64,000 bases of DNA from Mycobacterium heckeshornense (GCF_016592155.1 NZ_AP024237.1:4030001-4094000), one strand, 5' to 3'; counted from the first letter of the stretch, positions 11,137 to 21,966 are shown. Made by a program: numbers and translations. Notes: generated by a model from the sequence alone, not told the origin.

Positions 11137-11511
11137 TTACCTGGCCTTCTTCTTGCCGGCGATGGTGCGCTTGGGTCCCTTGCGGGTGCGCGCGTTGGTC
11201 TTGGTCCGCTGGCCGCGCACGGGCAGCCCGCGCCGGTGACGCAAGCCCTGATAGCAGCCGATCTCGATCTTGCGGCGAATGTCGGCCTGCACCTCGCGGC
11301 GCAGGTCGCCCTCCACCTTCAGGTTGCCTTCGATGTAGTCGCGCAGCTTGGCCAGCTGGTCATCGGTGAGGTCCTTGGTGCGTAGATCCCGGTCGATGCC
11401 GGTCGCGGCCAGGATCTCGTTGGAGCGGCTCCGGCCGATGCCGTAGATATAGGTCAGGGCGATCTCCATGCGCTTATCGCGCGGCAGATCGACGCCGACA
11501 AGTCGAGCCAT
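11137..11511 (-). CDS. rpsM: 30S ribosomal protein S13
   Basis: Head protein contacting the P-site tRNA, 124 aa from ATG 11511 ([17 protein letters not shown]), the normal start; an earlier in-frame start at 11556 would add a non-conserved leader. H2TH region [19 protein letters not shown] and basic tail [16 protein letters not shown] 141-bp gap separates it from rpmJ; I see no further gene there, so it may hold an internal promoter. Confidence 0.97.
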   Translation of the reverse strand: MARLVGVDLPRDKRMEIALTYIYGIGRSRSNEILAATGIDRDLRTKDLTDDQLAKLRDYIEGNLKVEGDLRREVQADIRRKIEIGCYQGLRHRRGLPVRGQRTKTNARTRKGPKRTIAGKKKAR

Positions 11512-11652
11512 GGGTGGCATTCCTCGTTTCTTCGCGGAGGTCTGGTCCCAGTCCATCCCGCCAGCTTGCGGGGCCCGGCCTCCGTCCGGGCGCGATGAGC
11601 GGCCCGTCCGCTCACAGGTACTGGGAGGTCTGCATTCAGTTGTCTGACGCGG

Positions 11653-11766
11653 CTAACCCTGCCGCTGCTTGTGGCGCGGATCGGGGCAGATCACCATGAC
11701 CCGCCCATGCCGGCGGATCACCCTGCACTTGTCGCACATCGGCTTGACGCTCGGGTTCACCTTCAC
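11653..11766 (-). CDS. rpmJ: 50S ribosomal protein L36
   Basis: 37-aa zinc-binding protein. GTG start at 11766 ([14 protein letters not shown]). The zinc ligands Cys11, Cys14, Cys27 and His32 are all present, so this is the zinc-containing (C+) form. It lies between infA and rpsM in the standard alpha-operon order. Confidence 0.95.
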   Translation of the reverse strand: MKVNPSVKPMCDKCRVIRRHGRVMVICPDPRHKQRQG

Positions 11767-11827
11767 GGCGTTGTCGATCCTGTTCTGTCGTTCTCGGTCG
11801 TTGACGTGGGGTCTCGGGCGCGCGGGG

Positions 11828-12049
11828 TTACTTGTACCGGTACACGATGCGGCCCCGGGACAGGTCGTAGGGCGACAGCTCCACGACCACCCGGTCCTCG
11901 GGCAGGATGCGGATGTAGTGCTGCCGCATCTTGCCGCTGATGTGGGCGAGCACCTTGTGGCCGTTTTCCAGCTCGATGCGAAACATCGCGTTGGGCAACG
12001 GTTCGACCACCCGGCCCTCGACCTCGATGGCACCGTCTTTCTTCGCCAT
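11828..12049 (-). CDS. infA: Translation initiation factor IF-1
   Basis: 73-aa OB-fold protein binding the ribosomal A site during initiation; starts [14 protein letters not shown] at ATG 12049. The length is the actinobacterial standard. An AGGAGGAT ribosome binding site lies upstream inside a GCGATGAGGAGGATCGCC element that recurs in front of other genes in the window. First gene of the alpha operon. Confidence 0.97.
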
Positions 12050-12196
12050 AAGCTTCCGGCGATCCTCCTCATCGCTCCGCCCGTTCGGTGCAGCATCGGC
12101 ACCGACTGCAAAACGTGAGCCGATCGCAGGAAATTCCGGCGAAATTCCCAGATTGCGCACAGCAAAGAGCCGGTACGGACGCCGCACCGGAATTCA

Positions 12197-12225
12197 ACGA
12201 TACTCGCTTTGTCGCGCTGGAACAA
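12197..12225 (-). promoter_or_regulatory. Candidate housekeeping promoter for infA / alpha operon
   Basis: On the minus strand TTGTTC, 17 bp, TATCGT, with the -10 about 147 bp upstream of the infA start. Both hexamers match the sigma-A consensus only partly. It lies in the 261-bp intergenic region (12050-12310) shared with the divergent LLM oxidoreductase gene. Confidence 0.35.
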
Positions 12226-12310
12226 AATTGGCGCCCACCGGGTGCGGCGGACTGCTACGGCCTGCGACCTGGGCGGAATATCGCTCCTCGGCCCACCGGT
12301 TGGAGCAACC

Positions 12311-13165
12311 ATGACCAACTCTGCAGCCGGTAAACCCAACCTCGGTCGCTTCGGATCCTTCGGTCGCGGCGTCACCCCTGAGCAAGCCAAGGAAATCGAG
12401 TCGCTCGGCTACGGAGCCGTGTGGGTGGGCGGCTCACCGCCCGCGGAGCTGGAGTGGGTGGAACCCATTCTCGAGCAGACGACGACGCTGCGGGTGGCCA
12501 CGGGCATCGTCAACATCTGGACCGCGCCCGCCGACGCGGTCGCCGAGTCGTTCCATCGCATCGACAGTGCCTATCCGGGCCGCTTCCTGCTGGGTATCGG
12601 TGTCGGCCACCCCGAGGCGCACGCCGAATATCGCCGACCATACGAGGCGCTGACGCAGTACCTGGACCGGCTCGAGCGGCACGGCGTGCCGGCAAACCGC
12701 CGGGTGGTGGCTGCGCTGGGTCCGCGGGTGCTGAAGCTTTCCGCACAGCGCAGCGCCGGAGCACACCCCTACTTGACCACTCCCGAACACACGGCGCAGG
12801 CCCGCGAGCTGATCGGCCCGTCGGCGTTCTTGGCCCCCGAGCACAAGGTGGTGCTGACCACCGACGCTGACCAGGCACGTCAGGTCGGGCGCAAGGCGCT
12901 CGACATCTATTTCAACCTGGCAAACTACCGCAACAACTGGAAGCGGCTGGGCTTCAGCGACGACGACATCACCCGCCCGGGCAGCGACCGGCTGGTCGAC
13001 GCGCTGGTCGCCTACGGCACCCCTGACGTCATCGCTGCACGGCTCAAGCAGCACCTCGACGCCGGTGCCGACCATGTCGCCGTCCAGGTCCTCACCCGGG
13101 GTGACAAGCTGGTCGCGGCGCTGGCCGCACTCGCCGGGCCGCTCGGCCTGGCCCCCGACGCTTAA
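12311..13165 (+). CDS. LLM-class (F420-type) oxidoreductase, Rv3463-like, copy 1
   Basis: Luciferase-like monooxygenase-family flavin/F420 oxidoreductase, 284 aa, matching the length I recall for Rv3463. Start ATG 12311 ([17 protein letters not shown]) has GGAG 6 bp upstream; the longer frame from 12209 reads into the infA promoter region. TIM-barrel motifs: [12 protein letters not shown] near 40, TGIVNIW near 77, [13 protein letters not shown] near 95. The substrate is unknown; F420 rather than FMN is inferred from family and genus. An 11-bp gap precedes a paralogue. Confidence 0.82.
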   Translation: MTNSAAGKPNLGRFGSFGRGVTPEQAKEIESLGYGAVWVGGSPPAELEWVEPILEQTTTLRVATGIVNIWTAPADAVAESFHRIDSAYPGRFLLGIGVGHPEAHAEYRRPYEALTQYLDRLERHGVPANRRVVAALGPRVLKLSAQRSAGAHPYLTTPEHTAQARELIGPSAFLAPEHKVVLTTDADQARQVGRKALDIYFNLANYRNNWKRLGFSDDDITRPGSDRLVDALVAYGTPDVIAARLKQHLDAGADHVAVQVLTRGDKLVAALAALAGPLGLAPDA

Positions 13166-13176
13166 CCAGGAGCGCT

Positions 13177-14043
13177 ATGACCGACGCTGTTTCCCTCAAA
13201 CCCGCGGTTGGCCGGTTCGGCGTGTGGCTGGGCACCCGCCGTATCACCGCCGACCTCGCCGAGCAGATCGAAGCGCTGGGCTACGGCGCGGCCTGGGTCG
13301 GCGGCTCACCGGACGCGGATCTGGCATGGGTCGAACCCGCCGCGGCCCGGACCAGCTCACTGCAGCTGGCCACCGGGATCGTCAATATCTGGTCGGCACC
13401 CGCCGCGGCCGTCGCGCAGTCCTATCACCGCGTCGAGGCGAACTACCCGGGGCGATTCCTGCTCGGCATCGGGGTCGGTCACCCCGAGCACAGTGACAAC
13501 TACCGCAAGCCCTACGACGCGCTGGTCGACTATCTCGATGAACTCGACGCCGCATCGGTGCCCACTAGCCGACGGGTGCTTGCCGCCCTGGGTCCCCGGG
13601 TGCTGAAACTCTCAGCGCAGCGGAGCGCGGGCGCCCACCCGTATCTGACCACCCCCGAGCACACCGCCGCGGCGCGGGACCTGGTCGGCAACTCGGTGTT
13701 CTTGGCCCCCGAACACAAAGTGGTACTCACCGACGACGTCGATAAAGCTCGCCGCATCGGCCGCCAAACCGTCGGCTTCTACCTGGGCTTGCGTAACTAC
13801 GTCAACAACTGGCGGCGGCTGGGATTCGGCGACGACGACGTGCGCGAGCCCGGCAGCGACAGGCTGATCGACGCCGTCGTCGCATACGGCACCCCCGAGG
13901 CCATCGCCGCGCGGCTCAACGAGCATGTGGACGCCGGCGCCGACCACGTGGCCATCCAGGTGCTGGGGGCCGGCGGCGAAGACGAACTGGTGGGCGCGCT
14001 GCGCGAACTGGCCCGACCGCTCGGATTGACGCCGAAGGGCTGA
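13177..14043 (+). CDS. LLM-class (F420-type) oxidoreductase, Rv3463-like, copy 2
   Basis: 288 aa, tandem paralogue of the preceding gene. The two share long near-identical stretches ([31 protein letters not shown]), showing an ancestral tandem duplication. AGGAG lies 5 bp before ATG 13177. M. tuberculosis, as I recall, has one such gene (Rv3463) before rmlB, so this genome has gained a copy or M. tuberculosis has lost one. Substrate unknown. Probably cotranscribed with rmlB, 21 bp downstream. Confidence 0.82.
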   Translation: MTDAVSLKPAVGRFGVWLGTRRITADLAEQIEALGYGAAWVGGSPDADLAWVEPAAARTSSLQLATGIVNIWSAPAAAVAQSYHRVEANYPGRFLLGIGVGHPEHSDNYRKPYDALVDYLDELDAASVPTSRRVLAALGPRVLKLSAQRSAGAHPYLTTPEHTAAARDLVGNSVFLAPEHKVVLTDDVDKARRIGRQTVGFYLGLRNYVNNWRRLGFGDDDVREPGSDRLIDAVVAYGTPEAIAARLNEHVDAGADHVAIQVLGAGGEDELVGALRELARPLGLTPKG

Positions 14044-14055
14044 CCGGCTCGTTAG

Positions 14056-15662
<1,607 letters not shown>

Positions 15663-15762
15663 GCTGTGGCCGACGCACCCGACCAGCAGATTCGATCAAA
15701 ATCATCGTGTTAGCACCGTCGAACCCGCAGACACCCCCCGCACCAAAAAGGAGTTTGTCCCC

Positions 15763-15999
15763 ATGATCTATCGCGGTGTTGCAGGGGTGGTCGGCGCGTT
15801 AGCGCTGACGCTCGTCACCCCCGCCCAGGCTCCTGCCCAGCCACCGACGCTGTGTCTGAGCAATATTCCCGAAGGCAAACAGGTCTACATTCCCTGCGAT
15901 CTGCTCAACGCCCGTGTCAACTACCCCCCGGGGCAGCGCTGTGTCGGTCTTGGGCCGCTCGATGACTACCCGCCCGACGTTCGCGCCTGGTGTGGCTGA
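15763..15999 (+). CDS. Small secreted cysteine-containing protein, function unknown
   Basis: 78 aa, ATG 15763 with AAAAAGGAG 7 bp upstream. Signal peptide at residues 1-26 (hydrophobic VVGALALTLV, cleavage near APAQ). The mature part is about 50 residues with four cysteines (LCLSN, IPCDLL, QRCVGL, AWCG), suggesting two disulfides, and ends in a Pro/Asp-rich segment. I do not recognise the family. It follows rmlC by 100 bp. Its last 34 bp overlap the 3' end of the minus-strand O-methyltransferase. Confidence 0.65.
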   Translation: MIYRGVAGVVGALALTLVTPAQAPAQPPTLCLSNIPEGKQVYIPCDLLNARVNYPPGQRCVGLGPLDDYPPDVRAWCG

Positions 16000-17132
16000 C
16001 GATCTGCCGCTGCGCGCTGGTGGGTAGGCCGACGGCGCCGGGCGTCACCCGCCCTCGCCTCCACCACGCTAAGCGGCGCGGCGGTGCGCACCACCCGTGT
16101 CATCCGAAATCCAGCTTGGCTGAGCAGCTCCCGGTACTCGGCCGCGGTGCGTTCGCGCGAGCCCAAATTCAGCAGCATCTCCAGGTCCGCCCACTTCCCG
16201 GGGAAGTCACGGTCATGCTCGGGAATGACCAGCTCGATCAGCAATACCGTGGTCCCCGGGACGGCTGCCGCGCGCACGTTGCGCAGGATCTGCACCGCCT
16301 TATCGTCGGGCCAGTCGTGGATGATGTTTTTGAGAATGTAGGCGTCTGCACCGGATGGGACGCTGTCGAAAAAAGATCCTTCCGCGACCCATACCCGGTC
16401 GGCAACATTGCGCTCGCGCAACAGGTTCGAGGCGCTCGCAACCACCCACGGCAGGTCGTAGAGGATGCCCCGCGAACCCGGGGTCGCCGCCAGGATGGCG
16501 GCCAGTAGTTGACCCTGGCCGCCACCGACGTCGACGATCGTCGGATAGGCGCTGAAGTCATAGCTTGCGACCACCGGTGCGGTCGTCAATTCCGAAATAC
16601 TTGTCATGGTCTGGTTGAACAGGTCGGCATGCTCGGGCTGCTCGGCGAAGTAGTCGAAGCTCGCCTTGCCGTGCAATGTCGGCACGACCGTCGTGCCGGT
16701 TCGAACCGAATCCACCAACAGGGTCCACCGTTTGCGCTGCTCGTGCGAGCCGTAGAACCGCGCCGCGCACGCCATCGACGCCGGTGCATCCGAACGCAGG
16801 GTGTCGGCAAGAGAATTCAGCTCGTAGCGACCGTCACCGCGGTGACGGAAGATGCCGCGGCTGATCAACGCCCGCAGCAGTCGACGCAGCGCATCGGCGT
16901 CCGCGCCCACCCGCACCGCCAATTCGTCGATGACCAGCGGGCCGCCGGCGAGGGCATCGGCCACACCGAGTTGGGCCGCCGCCGTGATCGCCTGCGACAC
17001 CCAGGCGGCCACGATCATCTCCATCATCGCCGCCGGCGCAGGCGTCAGGCGTTGATAGAGCCGGAACAGGTGGTGGCGAATGCGCTCGAGCACCCGGGCC
17101 AAGATTGCGGGCGGCGGTTTTGCGGGGTTCAC
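15966..17132 (-). CDS. Class I O-methyltransferase (Methyltransf_2 type)
   Basis: SAM-dependent O-methyltransferase of the plant-like/hydroxyneurosporene type, 388 aa from GTG 17132, 7 bp after the SRPBCC gene stop. An N-terminal winged-helix dimerisation domain (about 30-120, VSQAITAAAQLGVADALAGG) is followed by the SAM-binding loop VDVGGGQGQLLAAIL near 200 and HDWPDDKA near 275, whose His is the expected base for phenol or enol methylation. The C-terminal ~25 residues are basic and non-conserved and run antisense into the small secreted gene. Operon with the SRPBCC gene under an ECF-type promoter; likely a tailoring step of the SigL-linked pathway. Confidence 0.8.
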   Translation of the reverse strand: MNPAKPPPAILARVLERIRHHLFRLYQRLTPAPAAMMEMIVAAWVSQAITAAAQLGVADALAGGPLVIDELAVRVGADADALRRLLRALISRGIFRHRGDGRYELNSLADTLRSDAPASMACAARFYGSHEQRKRWTLLVDSVRTGTTVVPTLHGKASFDYFAEQPEHADLFNQTMTSISELTTAPVVASYDFSAYPTIVDVGGGQGQLLAAILAATPGSRGILYDLPWVVASASNLLRERNVADRVWVAEGSFFDSVPSGADAYILKNIIHDWPDDKAVQILRNVRAAAVPGTTVLLIELVIPEHDRDFPGKWADLEMLLNLGSRERTAAEYRELLSQAGFRMTRVVRTAAPLSVVEARAGDARRRRPTHQRAAADRQPHQARTSGG

Positions 17133-17139
17133 GCCGGGC

Positions 17140-17805
17140 TCATCGCATCCAGGCCGGGGTGATCGGCAGGCCGTGACGGTGCCGGTATTCGGCAATCGCC
17201 TTGAGGTTGTTCAGCTCCAGCCGGTGCCCGGCGCCGAACATGTCCCAGAAGTCACCGACCCACACCGGACGCTGCGGCGGCGCGGTCTCCGGATAGGGAT
17301 TGTGGTCGTAAAACGGGTGATGGCAGTTCGTCCACAACACCACCGAGCCGGGTTTGTCCAACACCAGCTGCGCGTCGACCACCCGCATCATGTAGATCAT
17401 CCACAGGTGCTTACCCTGATCCCATGCGCAGTGATAGTCGACGGTGCGGGCCTGCGCGTTGGCAATCGTGCGTGTGTAAATCCTGGTCTCCGACCCGAGC
17501 CGGTCGTAGGCGAGCCACAGGCCGGGCTCGTCGGTGGGCGTGAAACCACGCAGGCTGTAGGTCCACTCCTCCAGGCTGCGGGTGTCGGCCATGTACTCGA
17601 ACAGTTCGTCGGGCGGGCATTCGATGTATCCGTTGACCGTGCAGTACTCGCCGAACACCTGGTCGTGCGGATACACCGACCGCATCATTTCCATGATGAT
17701 CGGGGTGGCCTTCTGGCGGGGGCTGGTCTCGATGCGGATGACACCGTCGATAGGGTCGGTCGTACCGGTGTGAGCGACGATGTCCTGAAGTGCGGGTAGC
17801 GACAT
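17140..17805 (-). CDS. SRPBCC/START-like ligand-binding protein, copy 1
   Basis: 221 aa, ATG 17805 with AAGGAGA upstream. The segment ECPPDELFEYMADTRSLEEW is typical of SRPBCC (polyketide cyclase/dehydrase-like) helix-grip proteins that bind hydrophobic or aromatic ligands; no signal peptide. A second copy of identical length lies at 32553-33218; by my hand count about 43 of 221 residues differ, with no gap. This copy leads the operon with the O-methyltransferase. A biosynthetic role (cyclase, dehydratase or product binding) is inference from its partners. The assignment to SRPBCC rests on local motif resemblance. Confidence 0.7.
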   Translation of the reverse strand: MSLPALQDIVAHTGTTDPIDGVIRIETSPRQKATPIIMEMMRSVYPHDQVFGEYCTVNGYIECPPDELFEYMADTRSLEEWTYSLRGFTPTDEPGLWLAYDRLGSETRIYTRTIANAQARTVDYHCAWDQGKHLWMIYMMRVVDAQLVLDKPGSVVLWTNCHHPFYDHNPYPETAPPQRPVWVGDFWDMFGAGHRLELNNLKAIAEYRHRHGLPITPAWMR

Positions 17806-17836
17806 CGGTCCCGTTCTCCTTCGCGACGATGCCTGT

Positions 17837-17864
17837 AACACGACCGGCGATCGTGGTGAGTTCA
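17837..17864 (-). promoter_or_regulatory. SigL-type ECF promoter for SRPBCC1-O-methyltransferase operon
   Basis: Minus strand: -35 TGAACT (17859-17864, preceded by GCGG), exactly 16 bp, -10 CGTGTT (17837-17842), 31 bp before the start codon. It faces a matching plus-strand site 20 bp away. Same architecture as the sigL promoter at 38977-39004. Confidence 0.7.
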
Positions 17865-17884
17865 CCGCGGCCCCGCAGCGCTGT

Positions 17885-17912
17885 CGAACCGAGGACCCGC
17901 GCGGCTCGTGGT
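17885..17912 (+). promoter_or_regulatory. SigL-type ECF promoter for ABC transporter operon
   Basis: Plus strand: CGAACC (17885-17890), 16 bp, CGTGGT (17907-17912), 70 bp before the ATPase start. The -35 hexamer equals that of the sigL promoter; the -10 keeps CGTG. A GTG at 17908 that would open a longer ATPase frame lies inside this -10, so it cannot be the start if the promoter is real. Confidence 0.62.
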
Positions 17913-17982
17913 ATCCGATACCGGCGCCTTGCGGCGCGGGGTTCGCGTGAGGCTGACGGTCGATCGCGCAGGAGGCGTGGCC

Positions 17983-18825
17983 ATGGTGGACGCAATGGCG
18001 CGGCGTCACCGCAGGAGAGCCGTGCGACGGTTCGGTCACGCGGATCCGCCAACCCGCCAGCTGAGCATCCAACTGCGCAATGTGGTGCGCGAATACCGGG
18101 TCGGCGGTCAATCGGTGCGGGCACTCGACGACATCAGCCTGCGACTGTGCGGCGGGCAGTTCGTGTCGGTGGTCGGACCGTCGGGGGCGGGCAAGAGCAC
18201 CCTGCTGCACCTGCTCGGCGCGTTGGACTGCCCCGATTGGGGGTCGATCACCTTCGACGGCGAGGAGATCGGTCGTCTCAGCGACGAGCAGCGGTCGCTG
18301 TTTCGGCATCACCGCGTGGGGTTCATCTTCCAGTTCTTCAACCTGCTGCCGTCGTTGTCGGCGTGGGAGAACGTGGCGGTCCCGAAACTGCTCGACGGTG
18401 TGCGGCTGGGCAAGGCCAAAGCCGATGCGGTTCGGCTGCTGGACCGGGTCGGGCTCGGCAACCGCGTCGAGCACCGGCCGGCGGAGCTGTCCGGCGGCCA
18501 GATGCAGCGGGTGGCGATAGCGCGGGCGTTGATGATGGACCCGCCGCTGATCCTGGCCGACGAACCGACCGGCAATCTCGATTCGGCAACGGGTGCCGCG
18601 ATATTGGAGCTTCTGGCCGACGTGGCGCATGAGGACGGCCGCGGCCAGCTGGTGGTGATGGTGACCCACAACGTAGACGCCGCCGCGGCGACTGATCGGG
18701 TGATCACCCTGCGGGACGGTCGGCTCGGTTCCGACGAGTTCACCGTTGTGTGGGGTCGCCTCGGGCTAGGCCGATTCTGGGCCACCAACGGTCGACGTCG
18801 CCGCGATCGGGCGGCGCGGCCGTGA
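17983..18825 (+). CDS. ABC transporter ATPase, MacB/LolD type
   Basis: Nucleotide-binding subunit paired with the FtsX-family permease that follows, 280 aa. ATG 17983 has AGGAGG 7 bp upstream. Walker A GPSGAGKST near 75, Q-loop FQFFNLLPSLS, signature LSGGQMQR, Walker B ILADEPTGNLDS and switch His in VTHN are all intact. The ~25-residue basic N-terminal extension and basic C-terminus are unusual for LolD-type subunits. Such two-gene systems export lipids, lipoproteins or small molecules; export of the linked pathway's product is an inference from the shared ECF-type promoter. Confidence 0.88.
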   Translation: MVDAMARRHRRRAVRRFGHADPPTRQLSIQLRNVVREYRVGGQSVRALDDISLRLCGGQFVSVVGPSGAGKSTLLHLLGALDCPDWGSITFDGEEIGRLSDEQRSLFRHHRVGFIFQFFNLLPSLSAWENVAVPKLLDGVRLGKAKADAVRLLDRVGLGNRVEHRPAELSGGQMQRVAIARALMMDPPLILADEPTGNLDSATGAAILELLADVAHEDGRGQLVVMVTHNVDAAAATDRVITLRDGRLGSDEFTVVWGRLGLGRFWATNGRRRRDRAARP

Positions 18826-21353
18826 GCCGCCGATCGGGTGATCCCGTGGTCAAACGCCGCGCCGGGGTGATCGCCGCAGGGAGCCGACTGCGGCTGTTCA
18901 GCGTTCGCGAACTCGTCGTACACCGTCGGCGCACGATCGCATCGATGACCGTGATGGCAATAGCCGCAACGTATCTGGTCGCGGTGTTCGGCATCTTCGG
19001 GTCGATCACCGGGTCGGTTAACCGGTTGGCCGACGCGATTGCCGGGATCGCCGCACTCGAGATATCGGGTATCACCGACGCGGGATTCCCGGACACCGTC
19101 GCGGCCGATGTCGCCGCAGTTCGCGGCGTTGCCGCCGCGGCACCGATGATCCGCACGTCTGCGTCCACACCATCGGGACCGGTGTTGTTGTTCGGCGCGG
19201 ACGAGAAGAGTGCCGCGTTGCGCGGCGCCCTGAAAGATGTGGTCGGGGCACCGCCGGCAGCGCCGCCGGGCGTGAGTAACGGTGTCCAGGTCGGGCCGGG
19301 AGTCGGCTATGCGAAAGGCGAGCGCTTTCGGCTGGGCTCAGCGGAGGTCACCGTCGCGGCCGTGCTGGAGGGAAAGCAACTGGCAGAGCTCAACGGCGGA
19401 CACTACATCCTGGCTCCGCTTCCCTTGGCGCAGCAGATTACCGGTCGGCCACGCCAACTCGACTCGATACTGGTCACCATGAAACCGGGCGTGGATCGCG
19501 CCGCGGTCCGCGCCGCGATCACCAACGCGGTGAACGGCCGGGCAATCGTCGCAGATCCGAGCATGCGGGCAACCCGCGCTGGCGACGGTGTCAAGCTGAT
19601 GAACTACATGTCGCTGATCGGCGCGGCGGTCGCGTTGGTGGTGGGTGCGTTTTTGATCTACACCACGATGACGATGGCGATTGCCCAACGCCGGCCGGTC
19701 ATCTCGATACTGCGTGCGATCGGCGGGCGACGCGAAACCATCGTTGGTGACATGCTGCTGGAGGCCGCGGTTCTCGGGCTGATCGGCGGCGCTGTCGGAT
19801 CGGGTATGGGGATTGTCATGGGCCGCACCGCAATTGCTCGATTGCCACCGGCAATGACTCAAGGGCTCGAAGCGCGTGTGCAGTACTGGCTGCCCGGCCA
19901 CGCGATACCAGCCGCCCTCGCGGCGACCGTGCTCACCAGCGTGGCTGCCTCGGCGATGGCCGCGCGCCAGGTATACCGGGTGTCCCCGATCGAGGCACTG
20001 GCGCCGGTCGGGGTTTCAGCTGCCGACCGCGTGCCACGGTGGCTGCGGATCGCAAGCGGGTGTGGCGCCGTCGCGGTGCTGGCCGCCTCGATCCTGCTCG
20101 CGCTCGGCCGGCACTGCACATTCCCGTTCGTCGCAGCGCTCGCTTTGCTTGGTTCCGAGATCGCGCTCGGCTTCGCTCTCACCGGGCCGATCGTCAAGGC
20201 CACCGCCGCGGCCGCTCGACGGTTCGGATCGGTCGGGGCACTGGCGGCGGCCACGATCGAGCGTGCGCCGCGGCGGGTATGGGCCACGGTGATGACCGTA
20301 CTCATCGCGGTCGTTACCACCGTGGTGATTACCGGCACCAACACCGACATGATCCGCTCAGCCCGGGCCATCTTCGCGCCGGTCGCAGGTGTCGATGTGT
20401 GGGTCAGCGCGGATCCTCCTGACCGCTATCCCACAGACGTTCTGCCGCAAGGTGTTACGGGGAAGCTGGCCGCAGTTCCGGGCGTAGCACGGGTCGTCGA
20501 GGGCGCATGCGGGTTCGCTGAGGTCGGTGGCACGCGCGTGCTGCTTGACGGGTTTGCCCGCGGAAGCCACGATGCGCTCTATCGCGCGCTGGATGAACAG
20601 GTACGCAACGAGGTGCTGGCCGGCCGCGGCGTGGTGCTCACCCAAAATCTGGGCAAGACCCTGGGTGTCGGGGTCGGCGACGGTTTGCGGCTACCCACGC
20701 CCCACGGCCCGCGGCGGGCAACGGTGCTGGCCGTGGTTCCGTACTTCTCGACCGTTATCGGCACCGTCGGGATGGACCTCGACCACATGCGGGCCTGGTT
20801 CGACCGACCGGCGCCGACGACACTGCAGATCTTCGCCGCACCCGGGGTAGATCATGCGCGACTGTTGGCGGACGTGGGCCGCATCGTGCCGGCGCCCAAC
20901 TATGTGTACGACGGCCATGTTGCGCTGTCCGGCCTCGAGGCGCCGCTGCACCAGAGCATGTTCATCGCCAACGCGGTCTTGGTGATCGTGGTGTTCGTCG
21001 CCGCCGTCGCGGTCCTCAACACGTTGACGCTTTCGGTGCTGGACCGGCGCCGAGAACTCGGCGTGCTGCGGGCGATGGGATCTAGCCGCCGGTTCACGCT
21101 GCGAATGGTGCTGGCCGAGGCCGCCGGCATCGGTGTCGTCGGTGGCGTCTCGGGATTGGTTTTCGGCCTGGTTGACCAGTGGCTCTACAGCCTGGTCAGC
21201 GGGGACATCATGAACTTCGCGGTAGGTTTCCGGCCGAGCCCGGCGGCGGTCGCCTTTACCGCGGGCGCGCTGGTGCTCAGCCTGCTCGGGTCGGTGCCGC
21301 CCGCGTTGCGCGCCGCCCGGCTGAACATCATCGCGGCGATCAGCGCCGAATAA
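18822..21353 (+). CDS. FtsX-family ABC transporter permease, fused double-domain
   Basis: Large membrane permease, 843 aa from GTG 18822, which overlaps the ATPase stop (GTGA). A membrane anchor near residues 40-65, a large extracytoplasmic domain (~65-255), three helices of the first FtsX domain (~260-400) including RRPVISILRAIGG, a middle helical pair, a second extracytoplasmic domain (~500-700) and a second FtsX core (~705-840) with RRRELGVLRAMGSS. Architecture resembles M. tuberculosis Rv0987 as I recall it. Convergent with the DUF4389 gene, 7 bp between stops. Confidence 0.87.
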   Translation: MSRRSGDPVVKRRAGVIAAGSRLRLFSVRELVVHRRRTIASMTVMAIAATYLVAVFGIFGSITGSVNRLADAIAGIAALEISGITDAGFPDTVAADVAAVRGVAAAAPMIRTSASTPSGPVLLFGADEKSAALRGALKDVVGAPPAAPPGVSNGVQVGPGVGYAKGERFRLGSAEVTVAAVLEGKQLAELNGGHYILAPLPLAQQITGRPRQLDSILVTMKPGVDRAAVRAAITNAVNGRAIVADPSMRATRAGDGVKLMNYMSLIGAAVALVVGAFLIYTTMTMAIAQRRPVISILRAIGGRRETIVGDMLLEAAVLGLIGGAVGSGMGIVMGRTAIARLPPAMTQGLEARVQYWLPGHAIPAALAATVLTSVAASAMAARQVYRVSPIEALAPVGVSAADRVPRWLRIASGCGAVAVLAASILLALGRHCTFPFVAALALLGSEIALGFALTGPIVKATAAAARRFGSVGALAAATIERAPRRVWATVMTVLIAVVTTVVITGTNTDMIRSARAIFAPVAGVDVWVSADPPDRYPTDVLPQGVTGKLAAVPGVARVVEGACGFAEVGGTRVLLDGFARGSHDALYRALDEQVRNEVLAGRGVVLTQNLGKTLGVGVGDGLRLPTPHGPRRATVLAVVPYFSTVIGTVGMDLDHMRAWFDRPAPTTLQIFAAPGVDHARLLADVGRIVPAPNYVYDGHVALSGLEAPLHQSMFIANAVLVIVVFVAAVAVLNTLTLSVLDRRRELGVLRAMGSSRRFTLRMVLAEAAGIGVVGGVSGLVFGLVDQWLYSLVSGDIMNFAVGFRPSPAAVAFTAGALVLSLLGSVPPALRAARLNIIAAISAE

Positions 21354-21360
21354 CGCCGTC

Positions 21361-21966
21361 TCATCTGCTGCCCAGATCCATTCGGAACGGCGGATATTCG
21401 TCACGCATCAACGAGACATACACGGCCACGCGATATCTCCAGCGAACCATGCCCATCAGAAAATCGAACATGCCCTGCGAGACCGTGCCGGTGGACAACA
21501 ACCACACCGGGGCGATAACGCAAACCAGCTGCAGCAGCGGCTCCATCGCCCAGCAGACGAGTATCTGGGGGAGCCCCAACAGCCACCACTTCACCAGCAC
21601 ACCCCACCTCTTGAGCCGTTGCGGGTAGTCGACCTCGAGATCGCCCGGGTAGTCGGGCCGAGACGCGAGGGTGAAAGGCGGATACTTGTCGGTGCTGTTC
21701 ATCGGGAATCGGTAGTTCATGACTCGCCACGACCAGCGCAGCACCCCGACGTTGAAGTCGAAGATAGGGCGCGGGTAGCGGCCGGTGAACAAGACGGCGA
21801 CGCCGGCGACAACCGTCAGCAGCAGATACACCAGGTAGAGCAGGATCAAGATGGGATAGTGCGGCACGGCCAGCACGCACCACTTGAAAAGCCAGAGCCA
21901 GCGTGACGGCGCGTCGATACCACCTCGTACCCGGACGGGCTCATCCGGGTGGCTCACCGGTTCCAT
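21361..21966 (-). CDS. DUF4389 membrane protein
   Basis: 201 aa, start ATG 21966 with AGGAGG 8 bp upstream; a GTG three codons earlier overlaps the ribosome binding site. Two related halves each hold one or two hydrophobic helices (WLFKWCVLAVPHYPILILLYLV; VLVKWWLLGLPQILVC) followed by aromatic-rich FNVGVLRWSWRVMNYRFPM and FLMGMVRWRYRVAVYVSLM. These tandem motifs are characteristic of DUF4389. Function unknown. Its start lies inside the 3' end of the FAD monooxygenase gene (26-bp overlap), so the two are translationally coupled and under the same ECF-type promoter. Confidence 0.8.
   Translation of the reverse strand: MEPVSHPDEPVRVRGGIDAPSRWLWLFKWCVLAVPHYPILILLYLVYLLLTVVAGVAVLFTGRYPRPIFDFNVGVLRWSWRVMNYRFPMNSTDKYPPFTLASRPDYPGDLEVDYPQRLKRWGVLVKWWLLGLPQILVCWAMEPLLQLVCVIAPVWLLSTGTVSQGMFDFLMGMVRWRYRVAVYVSLMRDEYPPFRMDLGSR

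Noticed and set aside
15690..15720. CGTGTT before the small secreted gene as an ECF promoter
   Set aside because: No (T/C)GAAC(C/T) lies 16 bp upstream.
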